Shown: positions 26,571-34,910 of the stretch, in pieces | How the letters are laid out: every line of letters begins with the position of its first letter | Numbering within the stretch: the stretch's first letter is position 1 | Assembly: GCA_900540545.1 (NCBI GenBank) | Contig: UQGJ01000001.1 | Span: 62,001-126,000 of the forward strand | DNA: 64,000 bases | Origin: an uncultured Eubacteriales bacterium | GTDB lineage: Bacteria > Bacillota > Clostridia > Oscillospirales > Oscillospiraceae | Direction of reading: 5' to 3' | Translations under genes and position numbers: made by a program | Notes under the pieces: model-generated | What the model saw: only the letters and a program-made list of their open reading frames with translations | Databases searched by the model: none | What the model was told of the DNA's origin: nothing

Positions 26571-26626
26571 AGAAAAACACCCCCGGGATGTCGTATAGGT
26601 AGTCCCTTTACGACACCCCGGGGGTG
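26571..26626 (-). terminator. Hairpin terminator built around the left inverted repeat
   Basis: Arms 26578-26595 and 26609-26626 (18 bp, one mismatch that becomes a U-G pair in minus-strand RNA) are followed in the minus direction by TTTTT (26577-26573). It lies 15 bp after the recombinase stop codon and would block read-through into the surface operon. The inner 7 bp of each arm belong to the recombination site, so inversion would replace the right arm. Confidence 0.8.
26589..26615. repeat. Left inverted repeat (recombination site) of the promoter switch
   Basis: A 27-bp element with 11-bp arms TGTCGTATAGG and CCTTTACGACA around the 5-bp spacer TAGTC. It matches the reverse complement of 28110-28136 at 26 of 27 positions. 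The spacer is asymmetric and opposite in the two copies, which predicts inversion rather than deletion. Confidence 0.85.
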
Positions 26627-26640
26627 TGCTGCGGTCTTTT

Positions 26641-27843
26641 TTAGATGGTAAGAAGATTGCCCTCTTCGGACAGACGGACCATTTTCTCCATCTCCCGCTT
26701 TTTAAGCTCGTCCAGGGAGTGGACGTAGATCATGGTCGTGTTGGTGTCGGCGTGCCCGAGGATCTCGCTGAGGGTCTTGATGTCCACCTTGCGCTCAAGG
26801 GCCCGGGTGGCGAAGGTGTGGCGCAGACTGTGGAAGTTGGCGTCCAGAATGCCCGCCCTATTACATAGCCTTGCAAAATACCGCTGCATGGTGCGGGGCT
26901 CCACGTACTTGCCGTTCTTCTGCTGACAGACGAAAGCGTCGGGCCTCTTGTCCGGGAGATTCTCGATGTGCCGCTCCAGCATGTCCCACAAAAAGTCCTG
27001 CGGGCTGGGAATCCACCGTACGCTCTTCCTTGTCTTGGGGGTCCCAATCTCGATCCTGGTCTTCCCGGTCGCTTTCCCATCCTCCAGGACGCGGACTCGC
27101 TCCAGGATGCGTTGGATGTGGACGCGCCGCCGCCTGTGGTCGAAGTCCGAGAGCTGGAGGCCGCAGACCTCGCCGATCCGAAGGCCCAGGTACAGGCTGA
27201 GCCAGATACCGATCGCCAAGGTGGACTTATCCTCGGTGAGCACATCCTCCAACCACTGCTGCTCCGTCACGTCCAGCACCCGCATGTCGTTGTCCGGCGC
27301 GGTTGGCGGGTCTACCTCCAGGCAGGGATTGTATAGGAGCAGTTTTTTGCTGACCGCCCAAATAAGAGTGCTTTTCACCACGCCGTAAATATCCTGGATG
27401 GACTTCTTGGAGAGGCCCCCCGTACCGTCTACCCGCCCCTCCGTCGCCAGGGCCTCCAGGAAATCCCGGATATGGTCCGCGTTCAGCTCATGGGCGGGGA
27501 TATTGCCCATCCTGGGGAGGATGTGGGTAAAGATATGCTGGCTGTAATTCGCCACCGAGGAGCCCTTTACCTTGGTGTCCGTGCTGCACTTGCCCAGCCA
27601 TTGGAGCAGGAGTTGTCCGAAGGTCCCGGCGCTGGCGCTGTGGACCATGCCCGGCGGCCCCTGCCAGGGCGGAGCCGCGCAGGCCAACGGCTGGACGCTG
27701 CATAGCTGGCCACCCAGCGCCTCCATACCAGGCATCGACGGGAAGAACGCGATCCAGACTGGACCGGCCGCTCCGGCCTCCGGGATGGAGACCCCGGCGA
27801 GGGCGTCGTTCCAGCCTACCTTATTTAATGTAGTAGCTTCCAT
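26641..27843 (-). CDS. Tyrosine recombinase inside the invertible segment (putative DNA invertase)
   Basis: A 400-residue tyrosine recombinase. The first ~85 residues are Gly/Ala/Pro-rich and unusual. A SAM-like core-binding domain follows (about 86-190, with SSVANYSQHIFTHILPRMG) and then the catalytic domain. Catalytic residues are visible: Arg in GLRIGEVCGL, His-x-x-Arg in HSLRHTFAT, His in LGHADTNTT and the Tyr nucleophile in TTMIYVHS. The start at 27843 has AGGGGA 9 bp upstream; the longer reading frame to 27930 has none. Because the gene lies between the inverted repeats and nothing else in the segment is coded, its most likely job is inversion of that segment. Residual integrase activity on another site cannot be excluded. 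Confidence 0.9.
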   Translation of the reverse strand: MEATTLNKVGWNDALAGVSIPEAGAAGPVWIAFFPSMPGMEALGGQLCSVQPLACAAPPWQGPPGMVHSASAGTFGQLLLQWLGKCSTDTKVKGSSVANYSQHIFTHILPRMGNIPAHELNADHIRDFLEALATEGRVDGTGGLSKKSIQDIYGVVKSTLIWAVSKKLLLYNPCLEVDPPTAPDNDMRVLDVTEQQWLEDVLTEDKSTLAIGIWLSLYLGLRIGEVCGLQLSDFDHRRRRVHIQRILERVRVLEDGKATGKTRIEIGTPKTRKSVRWIPSPQDFLWDMLERHIENLPDKRPDAFVCQQKNGKYVEPRTMQRYFARLCNRAGILDANFHSLRHTFATRALERKVDIKTLSEILGHADTNTTMIYVHSLDELKKREMEKMVRLSEEGNLLTI

Positions 27844-27900
27844 TGATCGTTTCCCCTTTTCTGGACCGCTGCCCACCCAGGCGTGATATAGTCTAGTATT

Positions 27901-27930
27901 ATGATAGCTTATATAGGCATACCCTTGCAA
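27901..27930 (-). promoter_or_regulatory. Candidate recombinase promoter
   Basis: Read on the minus strand, TTGCAA (27930-27925), 18 bp, then TATCAT (27906-27901), about 57 bp before the recombinase start. The local sequence is AT-rich and partly palindromic, so a regulator could bind here. The match is modest. Confidence 0.35.
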
Positions 27931-28027
27931 CTTGGCAGGGATTGTGCCTGTTTCCCTAAATATTGGATATTATTGCGGAGGAATTCAAAATAAATTCATA
28001 TTTCGGCAAAATCAGCCTGCAAAAACC

Positions 28028-28057
28028 TTTACTTTTTTGCAGGGACGGTGTTATAAT
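28028..28057 (+). promoter_or_regulatory. Strong invertible promoter, now pointing away from the surface operon
   Basis: TTTACT, an 18-bp spacer, then a perfect TATAAT preceded by TG-T, an extended -10. It lies 53 bp inside the right inverted repeat and no gene follows it in the present orientation: the transcript would cross the repeat and stop at 28156-28190. This is the feature expected of a switchable promoter in its off position. Confidence 0.75.
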
Positions 28058-28109
28058 CAAGGCGTGATTTGTCTGAACACCTTTGATTTATGACCATTTT
28101 GATATGGAT

Positions 28110-28136
28110 TGTCGTATAGGGACTACCTATACGACA
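28110..28136. repeat. Right inverted repeat (recombination site) of the promoter switch
   Basis: Perfect 11-bp arms TGTCGTATAGG and CCTATACGACA around the spacer GACTA. It is the inverse of 26589-26615 with one mismatch. Confidence 0.85.
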
Positions 28137-28155
28137 CCTCAGCGATATAGTCTTT

Positions 28156-28190
28156 AACGGCCTCCCGGATCGGGTGGGCCGTTCTTTTTT
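28156..28190 (+). terminator. Rho-independent terminator facing the outward promoter
   Basis: Arms AACGGCC (28156-28162) and GGCCGTT (28177-28183), an inner CCCG/CGGG stem, then a run of six T. It stops the transcript from the promoter at 28028 now, and would stop the recombinase mRNA if the segment were inverted. Confidence 0.8.
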
Positions 28191-28281
28191 GCCCTCCTAC
28201 TGCGGATTATAGGGCCTTTTCTTTCACATTTGAACCCGTCTGGCAGAACTGGTAGGTATATAGGCAGAATTCGACGTAAAG

Positions 28282-28310
28282 AGGGGGACGGCCTTGGTGG
28301 CCGTCCCCCT
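28282..28310 (-). terminator. Terminator of the response-regulator gene
   Basis: A 12-bp perfect stem (28282-28293 with 28299-28310, AGGGGGACGGCC) immediately after the stop codon at 28312, with T-rich sequence in both directions. Confidence 0.8.
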
Positions 28311-28311
28311 T

Positions 28312-29022
28312 TTAGTACACTTTATATGCCAGATAAGCCTGCTTGAAGTCCTTGGCCCGGCTGCGGCTGATTGGAAGACGGCCCCCGGTATTGAGTTCCA
28401 GCTCGTACCCCTGCACCGACCGCACCCGGGACAGGCTGACCATCAGGCTCTTGTGGCACCGGGCGAAGGGCACGCCCGGCAGCTGGGCGGCCACCTCCTC
28501 CAGTTTGCCGCGGACGCTCAGCGCCTCGCCGGTATCCAGGTGGAGCTGGGTATAGTGGAGCCTGCTCTCCAGGTACAGCACTTGGCCCTGGCTCACCGAC
28601 CTTATCCCGTCCACACAGGTGAGCGCAATCAGCTCGCGGGACACCGGCCGGTGCCGGAGAGCGTAGTCGATGGCGTCACCCAGCTTCTGCCGGTCCGGCG
28701 GCTTGAGGATATAGTTGACGGCGTGGACGTCGTAGCCATTGAGCAAATAATCGGGGCTGCTGCTGACAAAGATGATACTGCTCTCCATGCCCTGACTGCG
28801 CAGCTGGGCCGCCAGCTCCATCCCCTCGGGGCCGTCGTTGAGGATGTCCAACAATAGGAGGTCATAGGGCGGCCCCGTTTTGATCGCCTTCAACAGCTCG
28901 TCCTGGACGGTGAAGCGCTGGACGCTGAACTCAATGCCGCGCTCCCGGAGGATCACCTCGGTCAGATCGCAGAGGGCTTCTAAATGTATGCCGTTGTCAT
29001 CCCATGCGGCCACACGGTACAA
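28312..29022 (-). CDS. LytTR-family response regulator (AgrA-like)
   Basis: A 236-residue two-component response regulator. The receiver domain (about 1-125) has the acidic pair WDDN, the phospho-acceptor Asp in DLLLLDILNDG and the Lys in NYILKPP. The LytTR DNA-binding domain (about 140-230) has the typical YLESRLHYTQLHLDTGE and FARCHKSLMVSLSRV segments. The start appears to be TTG at 29022, with GGGAGG 9 bp upstream; a GTG three codons later is an alternative. It is divergent from the surface-protein and kinase genes that follow on the plus strand, and is very likely the partner of the AgrC-like kinase. Its targets are unknown; the 85-bp divergent gap is an obvious candidate. Confidence 0.9.
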   Translation of the reverse strand: MYRVAAWDDNGIHLEALCDLTEVILRERGIEFSVQRFTVQDELLKAIKTGPPYDLLLLDILNDGPEGMELAAQLRSQGMESSIIFVSSSPDYLLNGYDVHAVNYILKPPDRQKLGDAIDYALRHRPVSRELIALTCVDGIRSVSQGQVLYLESRLHYTQLHLDTGEALSVRGKLEEVAAQLPGVPFARCHKSLMVSLSRVRSVQGYELELNTGGRLPISRSRAKDFKQAYLAYKVY

Positions 29023-29107
29023 GGCCCGTCGCCTCCCTTCGAGGAAAGATTTACCTAAGTACGGTCCGACACAGGTATGTTACACTTTCTTAGAAAGGAG
29101 TTGTAAC

Positions 29108-31348
29108 ATGAGTATGTGGACCCAACGCGCATTTCTTTCCGGCGTGCTGGCCTGCACCCTTGTCTTGGGCAATCTGGCCTGTGCGGCGGAACTTGCGCCG
29201 GACCTCCCCGGCATAGAGCAGCCGCCAGAAACCCTTTTTCCAGAGCCCTCGGCCACCCAGCCATCCGGGCCGGAGATGGAACCGCCAGAGGAGGACACGC
29301 CGCCGCCGGACATGTCGCCCACGCCGGAGCCGACGGACCCGCCACCGGAGGACAGCGAACCGCCCCAGCAGCCCAAGCCGGAACCACCCCCGACGCCGAT
29401 ACCCACGCCGAGACCAACGCGCCCGCCGGGGGCCAACGACGTGTTGGTGCCGACGCCCGCGCCGACCAGCCCCCCAGACGCCCCCAAGCCTACGCCCGGC
29501 CTGCCGCCGGGATCGAACGACGTTTTGGTACCAAAGCCCATACCGTCCGCTCCACCGGATGGCCCGGAGCCGCCGGAACCGTCCGGGCCGAGCAGCGATG
29601 TGGTCTACACCGAGGAGGCGCTCTCCAAATGGCTTGGAGACCATGTCCAGGAGGGCGGCACCGTGTACTTGGGCGCGGATCTGCGCCTGACTACCCGCTG
29701 CGCGGGGGCCGCGCCGCGATCGCCGGTCCAGATCGTCGCGGGGGAACACACCATCCGCCTGGCGCCGGGGGTAGTCTGGCGCCGCCCCGGTATGGTGACC
29801 GTCTCCGGGAGCGGCACCGTTTTTTATGTGGAGGACGGGGCGCGGCTCGAACTCTTCAGTGATAATGTCGTTTCCGCCCAGGGTGATGGCGCTGTCGCCG
29901 TCGTGACGGAAAGCCCTACCGGCCTCGTGATGGACTACGGGCACATCTCGGCGGAGGGGGCCGGAGCCACGGGAATCTACGCGCCGGGTAGCCTGGTCCT
30001 GACGACCGCCTCCATCTCCGCCGACGGCGTGGGAGCCACCGCCGTCCGAAGCGGGGGCGGCGCCGACCTTACTTATTGTACCATCCGTGCATCGGGCATG
30101 GACAGCACCGCCGTGAGAGCGGAAGGCGAGGTGATTCTCGACACCTCCCTGGTCCAACCCTATCCCGTAGGAGCAGTGGAATACACCAGGAGCGCGGAGC
30201 TTGAAACAACGCATCAATACTACGTCGAGCTGGGAGCGCCCGAGCTGCCGCTGCCCAATCTCTTCTGGGCCATCTTAACGGCGGAGGGCCGGGAAGACCT
30301 TCGAATCAGGGTCCCTATCGTCTGGGAGGGAGCGGACTTCCCCACAGACGAGGAAGCGGTCTTTACCTTGACTGTGGAATTGGTTTGGCCTTTCCCGGAG
30401 ATACCGCTGGACTACCGCGGGCAACATCAGTGGTTCGCATATGTCCTCGACCCCGCCCGGCCGCGGCTGATCTCCGCTACGGCCAGCGAGAAGTTCGTCT
30501 ACCTCTATCTGTTCCGCAGTCACAGCGGAATCGAAGAATACCTTGTCCATTACAGCTTGAACAGCGGAGAGGATTGGAAGACCTACTCATGGACAAGGAA
30601 ATCGGCCACCACCCTCCGGGTCCCAAACGTGTTCGAGCCGGAGAGCACGATCCTCTTTTACTATGATGAGGTGTACGACGACGGTACTGTCCTGCGCTCC
30701 AACCTTCTGGAGGTCTACTTAGGATCGGACGGGACCGTCCTCTCCACACCGGGCAACGGTGACTACGACGGTGGAGACCGGGGCGGCAGCACCTCGCCGG
30801 AGCCCCCCTTTGGATGGCCGGAACCGCCGGTGCCGGAAATGGTGCCTCCATCGCCGTCTCAAACGCCGCCACCGGCCAACACCGCTCCAACGCCAAACCC
30901 ACGGAAGCCCAATCTTACCGCCCCTGTGCCGATCCCCGTTGTTCAGCTGGACCCCATCGGCACGGTAACTGCCGCCGTTCCCACGGCGGAACCGGCGCCG
31001 CCTGCTGGGGAGACTGTCCCGCCCAATGCCAGTCCTGTCCCTGACCCTGAGCCAAGCGAGCTCCCGCCCACGCCCGCACCAATACCGGCGCCGTCAGACG
31101 AGACGCCCACAGATACGGCGCCCACAAGCACACCAAAACCAGAGGACCAGACGGAAGCAGTGCGCCAGAGCCCGGATCAGCCTGAGCGCACGGTACCGGT
31201 CATAGAGGCAAGCCACGGGGCGGAGGTCCCCTCCAGCCGCGAGCCGAGGGCCAAACGCTTTTCCCAGCCTGTCGTCGCGGTGGCCGGGGTGACGGCGCTG
31301 CTGTCCAGCATCCTGCTGGGCCTTGCCATCTGCCGGAGGCGATCGTGA
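29108..31348 (+). CDS. Pro-rich membrane-anchored surface protein next to the two-component system
   Basis: A 746-residue type I membrane protein. It has a signal peptide (MSMWTQRAFLSGVLACTL...), then a Pro-rich stretch (about 30-165) of TPTP and PPGxNDVLVP repeats, a parallel beta-helix-like domain (about 168-360, with repeated short strands such as GAVAVV, GATGIYAPG, GATAVRSG and STAVRAEG), a further beta-rich domain (about 370-540), a second Pro-rich linker (about 550-700) and a C-terminal helix (about 720-740) with RRRS. There is no LPXTG. It could be the sensor-associated receptor or an export target of the adjacent kinase system. The kinase start overlaps its stop codon, so the two are coupled. 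Confidence 0.8.
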   Translation: MSMWTQRAFLSGVLACTLVLGNLACAAELAPDLPGIEQPPETLFPEPSATQPSGPEMEPPEEDTPPPDMSPTPEPTDPPPEDSEPPQQPKPEPPPTPIPTPRPTRPPGANDVLVPTPAPTSPPDAPKPTPGLPPGSNDVLVPKPIPSAPPDGPEPPEPSGPSSDVVYTEEALSKWLGDHVQEGGTVYLGADLRLTTRCAGAAPRSPVQIVAGEHTIRLAPGVVWRRPGMVTVSGSGTVFYVEDGARLELFSDNVVSAQGDGAVAVVTESPTGLVMDYGHISAEGAGATGIYAPGSLVLTTASISADGVGATAVRSGGGADLTYCTIRASGMDSTAVRAEGEVILDTSLVQPYPVGAVEYTRSAELETTHQYYVELGAPELPLPNLFWAILTAEGREDLRIRVPIVWEGADFPTDEEAVFTLTVELVWPFPEIPLDYRGQHQWFAYVLDPARPRLISATASEKFVYLYLFRSHSGIEEYLVHYSLNSGEDWKTYSWTRKSATTLRVPNVFEPESTILFYYDEVYDDGTVLRSNLLEVYLGSDGTVLSTPGNGDYDGGDRGGSTSPEPPFGWPEPPVPEMVPPSPSQTPPPANTAPTPNPRKPNLTAPVPIPVVQLDPIGTVTAAVPTAEPAPPAGETVPPNASPVPDPEPSELPPTPAPIPAPSDETPTDTAPTSTPKPEDQTEAVRQSPDQPERTVPVIEASHGAEVPSSREPRAKRFSQPVVAVAGVTALLSSILLGLAICRRRS

Positions 31349-33210
31349 AAGGGCCGCGGATAAAGCGCGTCCTGCTCTCGCTCTTCTGCGGCAGTGTTGC
31401 TGTCGCCGGGATGTGCTTTTTCCTGTTCAAGCTGCAATATGATAACAAATACGCCTCCTGGCCCCAGGCCCGCTTGGGCGTGCTGGACTACTCCCGTCCG
31501 GCAGAAGAGCTCGTCTTCCTCTGGGACGGCTGGGAGTTCTACCCCGGGCAGTTCCTCACCCCGGAGACGATCCGGCAGGGTGCGGCAGAGCCGGACTACA
31601 TTTATATAGGAGAGTACGGCGGATTCGAGCTGGGCGATCCGGCCGCGCCCCACGGCGGGTACGCCACCTACCGGCTCACCATCCTGACGGCGGAGGAGCG
31701 GGAATACGCCCTGGAGGTCCCCTACATTTTCGGGGACTATCGCCTGTGGGTCAACGGCCAGCTCCGCCGGAGCAGCGGAGGAGGCGGCACACCGTACTTG
31801 GCGGTAGGCCCGGTGGATGGACGTATCGAGATCGTCCTCGCCGTGGAAGCTGATGGCCTGCTTTACGATGGTCTGGTCTACCCGCCGGCCTTCGGGTCAT
31901 CACGTGCCGTCTGGGGCCTTTTACAAATTAGAAGCCTTCTCTCGGCCGCCGCCTGCGGCTGTGCCCTGTTTCTGGCGGGGCTTTACTTATATGTGGGCAT
32001 CCGGGCGCGCCGGGAACGGCTGGCCCTGGCCTTCGCTCTGCTCAGTATTTGCTACTGCGTTAGTATTTTACGATTCCCGCTCCTCGCCATGGGGCTGTCC
32101 GGCAATACCGTGCTGATATTCTGCCGGGTCTGCTACTATGGTATTTTCTTGGCCCTCATGTCGATTTTAGTCGATGTGCTGGAGATAAATCAAGCGGTAA
32201 GTCGTGCCGCCTTGACGGTAGGCACGCTTATGTGCGCCTGGGTGCTGGCCTTCCAGCTCTTCGGCCTGGATGGGAGCACCCGGGCCCTGCGGTTCTTCGG
32301 TTCCACGACGGAGTGGTACAAGTTCGCTGTGGCGGCCTTTCTTATGGTCGTGCCAGTGGTCTCCGCTCTGCGCCGCCGCCCCCATGCGCTCCCGCTCCTG
32401 GCGGGGGGTATCTTTTTAGCTTCCGCTCTCGTGGCCGACCGGCTGTTTCCGGGCTACGAGCCGGCGCTCATACAGTGGCCGGTGGAGACAGCCGCCATGG
32501 TCCAGATCGGCGTCATCGCCTGGGTCCTGATCTCCGACGCCGTCCTGGTCTACGGAGACAACATCCGCTTGGGCGCCCAGAAACGGGCGGCCCAAGGGTT
32601 GGCGGCGGAGCAGGCCAAACAGTATGCCGTCCTGGCCCGGCACCTGGACGAGTTCTCAAGGGCCCGCCACGATATGCGCGCCCTGCTGATCTCCCTTCAG
32701 CACAAGTGCAGGCAGGGGGAGTACCGGGCGCTGGAGGACCTGCTGGAACAAAGCCTGGGGGCGGCCATCTCTCCTATGCTCACGTCCAACAGCCTGGTGA
32801 GCGCCATCTTCTCTGTCCTGATCCGGGAGGCGGAGGCCGGCGGCGTGATGGTCCATTCCAAATTTGGACCGCTGCCCGCCTGTCTGGATGTGGAGGATAC
32901 GGACCTGTGTGTCCTGCTTACGAACCTCTTTCACAATGCTATGGAGGCCTGTTCGCACGTCCCGGAGGGCGGGCCCCGCCACATTGAGTTCAGCCTTCGA
33001 TACGAGGAGGGCACGCTCTATTTCAAGTGCTCCAACACCTTCGCCGGACCGCTCTCCTACCGGGCGGGGCAGCTTATCACCACCAAGCGGGAGCGCGGGC
33101 ACGGGCTGGGCCTCAAGATCGCCGGGGAGATCGCGGAGAAGTACGGCGGGACCCTTTCACTCCGGCCTTGGCAAGGTATTTTTGAAGCGATAGCCTCCAT
33201 CCACTGCTGA
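31345..33210 (+). CDS. AgrC-like membrane sensor histidine kinase
   Basis: A 621-residue sensor kinase. An N-terminal helix (about 10-28) precedes an extracellular beta domain (about 40-185) of the 7TMR-DISM type, with WDGWEFYPGQFL and GDYRLWVNGQL. Seven or so membrane helices follow (about 192-400), then a dimerisation region with the phospho-acceptor His in RARHDMRALL and a GHKL ATPase domain with the N box LLTNLFHNAMEAC and G box GHGLGLKIAGEIAEKYGG. The HD pair and the lack of a classical H box mark it as HPK10/AgrC-like, the usual partner of LytTR regulators. The GTG start overlaps the previous stop (GTGA) with GGAGG upstream. The ligand is unknown; the ectodomain fold suggests carbohydrate or peptide. 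Confidence 0.88.
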   Translation: MKGPRIKRVLLSLFCGSVAVAGMCFFLFKLQYDNKYASWPQARLGVLDYSRPAEELVFLWDGWEFYPGQFLTPETIRQGAAEPDYIYIGEYGGFELGDPAAPHGGYATYRLTILTAEEREYALEVPYIFGDYRLWVNGQLRRSSGGGGTPYLAVGPVDGRIEIVLAVEADGLLYDGLVYPPAFGSSRAVWGLLQIRSLLSAAACGCALFLAGLYLYVGIRARRERLALAFALLSICYCVSILRFPLLAMGLSGNTVLIFCRVCYYGIFLALMSILVDVLEINQAVSRAALTVGTLMCAWVLAFQLFGLDGSTRALRFFGSTTEWYKFAVAAFLMVVPVVSALRRRPHALPLLAGGIFLASALVADRLFPGYEPALIQWPVETAAMVQIGVIAWVLISDAVLVYGDNIRLGAQKRAAQGLAAEQAKQYAVLARHLDEFSRARHDMRALLISLQHKCRQGEYRALEDLLEQSLGAAISPMLTSNSLVSAIFSVLIREAEAGGVMVHSKFGPLPACLDVEDTDLCVLLTNLFHNAMEACSHVPEGGPRHIEFSLRYEEGTLYFKCSNTFAGPLSYRAGQLITTKRERGHGLGLKIAGEIAEKYGGTLSLRPWQGIFEAIASIHC

Positions 33211-33364
33211 CGTCCCCTGCGCCGCAGAAATTGCAACTGGCGGAGAGGGCGGAGCGGTGGTAAGCTCAAGGTGTAACTGGTCAAAGGTAGTGCAGTGGTA
33301 CAAGGACATCCCAGGGGCGAGTGCGCCCCGGCGACACCTACGATCCGGTTACAGTCAAGAGCGG

Positions 33365-33415
33365 CGCGAAAACCCCGTAATTGTCCCTGCGTGGACAGTT
33401 GCGGGGTTTTTCGCG
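33365..33415 (+). terminator. Long hairpin between kinase and JAMM operons
   Basis: CGCGAAAACCCCG pairs with CGGGGTTTTTCGCG (one bulged T) and encloses a second stem TGTCC/GGACA. It ends 31 bp before the JAMM gene start and no promoter is visible in between. It may terminate the kinase operon or act as an attenuator in the leader of the next one. Confidence 0.55.
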
Positions 33416-33446
33416 TCTACCACCCATTCTGGAAAGGAGCAAATGT

Positions 33447-34910
33447 ATGAGTGAACCCATGGACATGACCCGGCAGGACCCTTGGAATCTCGGCTCCCTG
33501 GACCTCGGCGGTGGAGGAGACCCCGGCGACCCCTTTGCCGATCCCTTCGCCGCCATGGCAGCCCCCCAGCCCACACCCGCCGCCCCTGCACCGGCCACAG
33601 TTCCGGCACCTGAGACGCCGGCTGAAGCGCCCACTGACGCCGCTTCGGCGCCCGCTCCCGCGGCACCCCCTGAGGCGGCTGCGGCCGTGGCTGCCCCGGC
33701 GCCTCCCCCTGCGGCACCCGTTGAAGCGCCTGCTCCCGCTGCCGCTCCGGCACCTGCACCTGCGGCCCCGGCTGAAACACCCGCCACTGCCGCAGCCCCA
33801 TCGCCTGTATCCGCTCCCCAGAAGCCAGCCACCGCCGCCTCTGTCCCGAGCGATGGCGATCTGGACCCGCTTTCCCAAGCGCTGGAGACCCAAACGGCGG
33901 ATTCCATCTTTGTCCTGCCGCCGGTCTTCTCCTATGGGTCCGCCAACGAGGACATCACCGATCCCGATATGACCTTCGAGGGCCTGCGCATCGAGAAGAG
34001 CCAGAACGATTTTCCCGAGCTCGCGGACAGCAAGCGCGTGTCCTGGAACGTCACCTACGGCAAGATCGTCCGTAACGTGGCTGACACGAGTAAGAAGATC
34101 AGCGACTTCAAGCGTGAAATGGAACAGTCCAAGGAATTTTTGGACGCGATCAAGAAGCAGAAGGACGACAAGAAGCCCCGGTGTACGGTCAAGCCGGTCG
34201 TCAAGGCCCAGAGCAAGGGCCGGATGCCCAACTACAAGGGCTTCTTTTCCACGCTCACCGAGGCACGCGCCTCGGACAAGGTCATCTGTCTGGTCCCCGG
34301 CCCGGACGGCGAGCTCTATGAGTTCCGCCGAACGGAGCTGGGCGAGTTCATCACGCCCGCGGGGAAACAGCGGGACGCGCAGGAGGTCAGGGCCGGTTTT
34401 GAACCGGCCCTGCCTCCCATCCCGTGGAGGCTCATGGCGCAGATCATCGGCTTCTTCCGCGCCTTTATGTACGTCAGCGCCCCCAACGGCTCGAACCTGG
34501 AGGCGCTGGTGAACATCTATTGGGACCGCTGGGAGAACCAATATTTTCTCCATGTTCCCCACCAGAGCGTCACCCACGGCTCCATCCATTCTGTCCTGGA
34601 CGACGCCCCTGACGAGGAGCGCTATATCCACGTGGCCGACTGCCATTCCCACAACTCCATGCCGGCCCGGTTCTCCTCCATCGACGACCGGGACGAGCTG
34701 GCGACGCGGATATATATCGTCATTGGGAAGCTTCATCAGGTTTTCCCGGACATCTCCGTGCGCATTTCCAACGGCGGCAAGTTCCTGGCCATCCAGCCTT
34801 CGCTGGTCATGGAGCCCATGGAGGCGGCGCTGCCGGACCCGGACTGGTTCAACCGTGTGGAGGTCCCCACCGACTGCGCCCCGCTGGAGGAAGGGGGTCT
34901 CGTGGGATGA
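33447..34910 (+). CDS. JAMM/MPN-domain metalloprotease, PRTRC protein A-like
   Basis: A 487-residue protein with a predicted isopeptidase or Ubl-processing role. The first ~150 residues are a low-complexity Ala/Pro linker. A globular region with a Lys-rich helix follows (about 170-260). The C-terminal domain (about 330-465) is an MPN fold with a complete JAMM motif: His400-x-His402, seven residues, Ser410-x-x-Asp413 (DCHSHNSMPARFSSIDD). These residues bind the catalytic zinc in deubiquitinases such as Rpn11. The start at 33447 has GGAAAGGAG upstream. The ThiF gene overlaps it by ATGA, the classic pairing of JAMM and E1 in PRTRC-type plasmid cassettes. The middle region might be a fused Ubl or a partner-binding domain. 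The first gene of the long plus-strand operon. Confidence 0.88.
   Translation: MSEPMDMTRQDPWNLGSLDLGGGGDPGDPFADPFAAMAAPQPTPAAPAPATVPAPETPAEAPTDAASAPAPAAPPEAAAAVAAPAPPPAAPVEAPAPAAAPAPAPAAPAETPATAAAPSPVSAPQKPATAASVPSDGDLDPLSQALETQTADSIFVLPPVFSYGSANEDITDPDMTFEGLRIEKSQNDFPELADSKRVSWNVTYGKIVRNVADTSKKISDFKREMEQSKEFLDAIKKQKDDKKPRCTVKPVVKAQSKGRMPNYKGFFSTLTEARASDKVICLVPGPDGELYEFRRTELGEFITPAGKQRDAQEVRAGFEPALPPIPWRLMAQIIGFFRAFMYVSAPNGSNLEALVNIYWDRWENQYFLHVPHQSVTHGSIHSVLDDAPDEERYIHVADCHSHNSMPARFSSIDDRDELATRIYIVIGKLHQVFPDISVRISNGGKFLAIQPSLVMEPMEAALPDPDWFNRVEVPTDCAPLEEGGLVG

Larger units (their letters stand above)
26589..28136. mobile_element. Invertible DNA segment with its own tyrosine recombinase and an outward promoter
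   Basis: A segment of 1,548 bp bounded by inverted repeats. It holds the recombinase gene (minus strand) and, at the right end, a strong plus-strand promoter that now fires out through the right repeat into a terminator 20 bp beyond. If inverted, the promoter would read through the left repeat into the surface operon. The terminator hairpin at the left junction would at the same time lose its outer 11 bp of pairing. The layout is that of an inverton; the present orientation reads as OFF for the operon. Inversion itself is not shown by one sequence. Confidence 0.75.
27844..28311. other. Gene-free control region of the promoter switch
   Basis: This 468-bp AT-rich stretch holds the recombinase promoter candidate, the outward promoter, the right inverted repeat and two terminators, each listed separately. 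I see no protein-coding gene in it. Confidence 0.8.

Noticed and set aside
26589..28136. Reading the inverted repeats as attachment sites of an integrated element
   Set aside because: Attachment sites after integration are direct repeats and enclose cargo. These are inverted, enclose only the recombinase and a promoter, and have oppositely oriented spacers.
1..31348. Sortase or LPXTG anchoring for the surface proteins
   Set aside because: No LPXTG-like motif or sortase gene is visible; the C-terminally anchored proteins end in a helix plus basic residues.
33417..34736. A 439-codon minus-strand frame opposite the JAMM gene
   Set aside because: The plus strand carries an intact JAMM motif and a coupled ThiF gene; the minus frame is Gly/Arg-rich shadow sequence.
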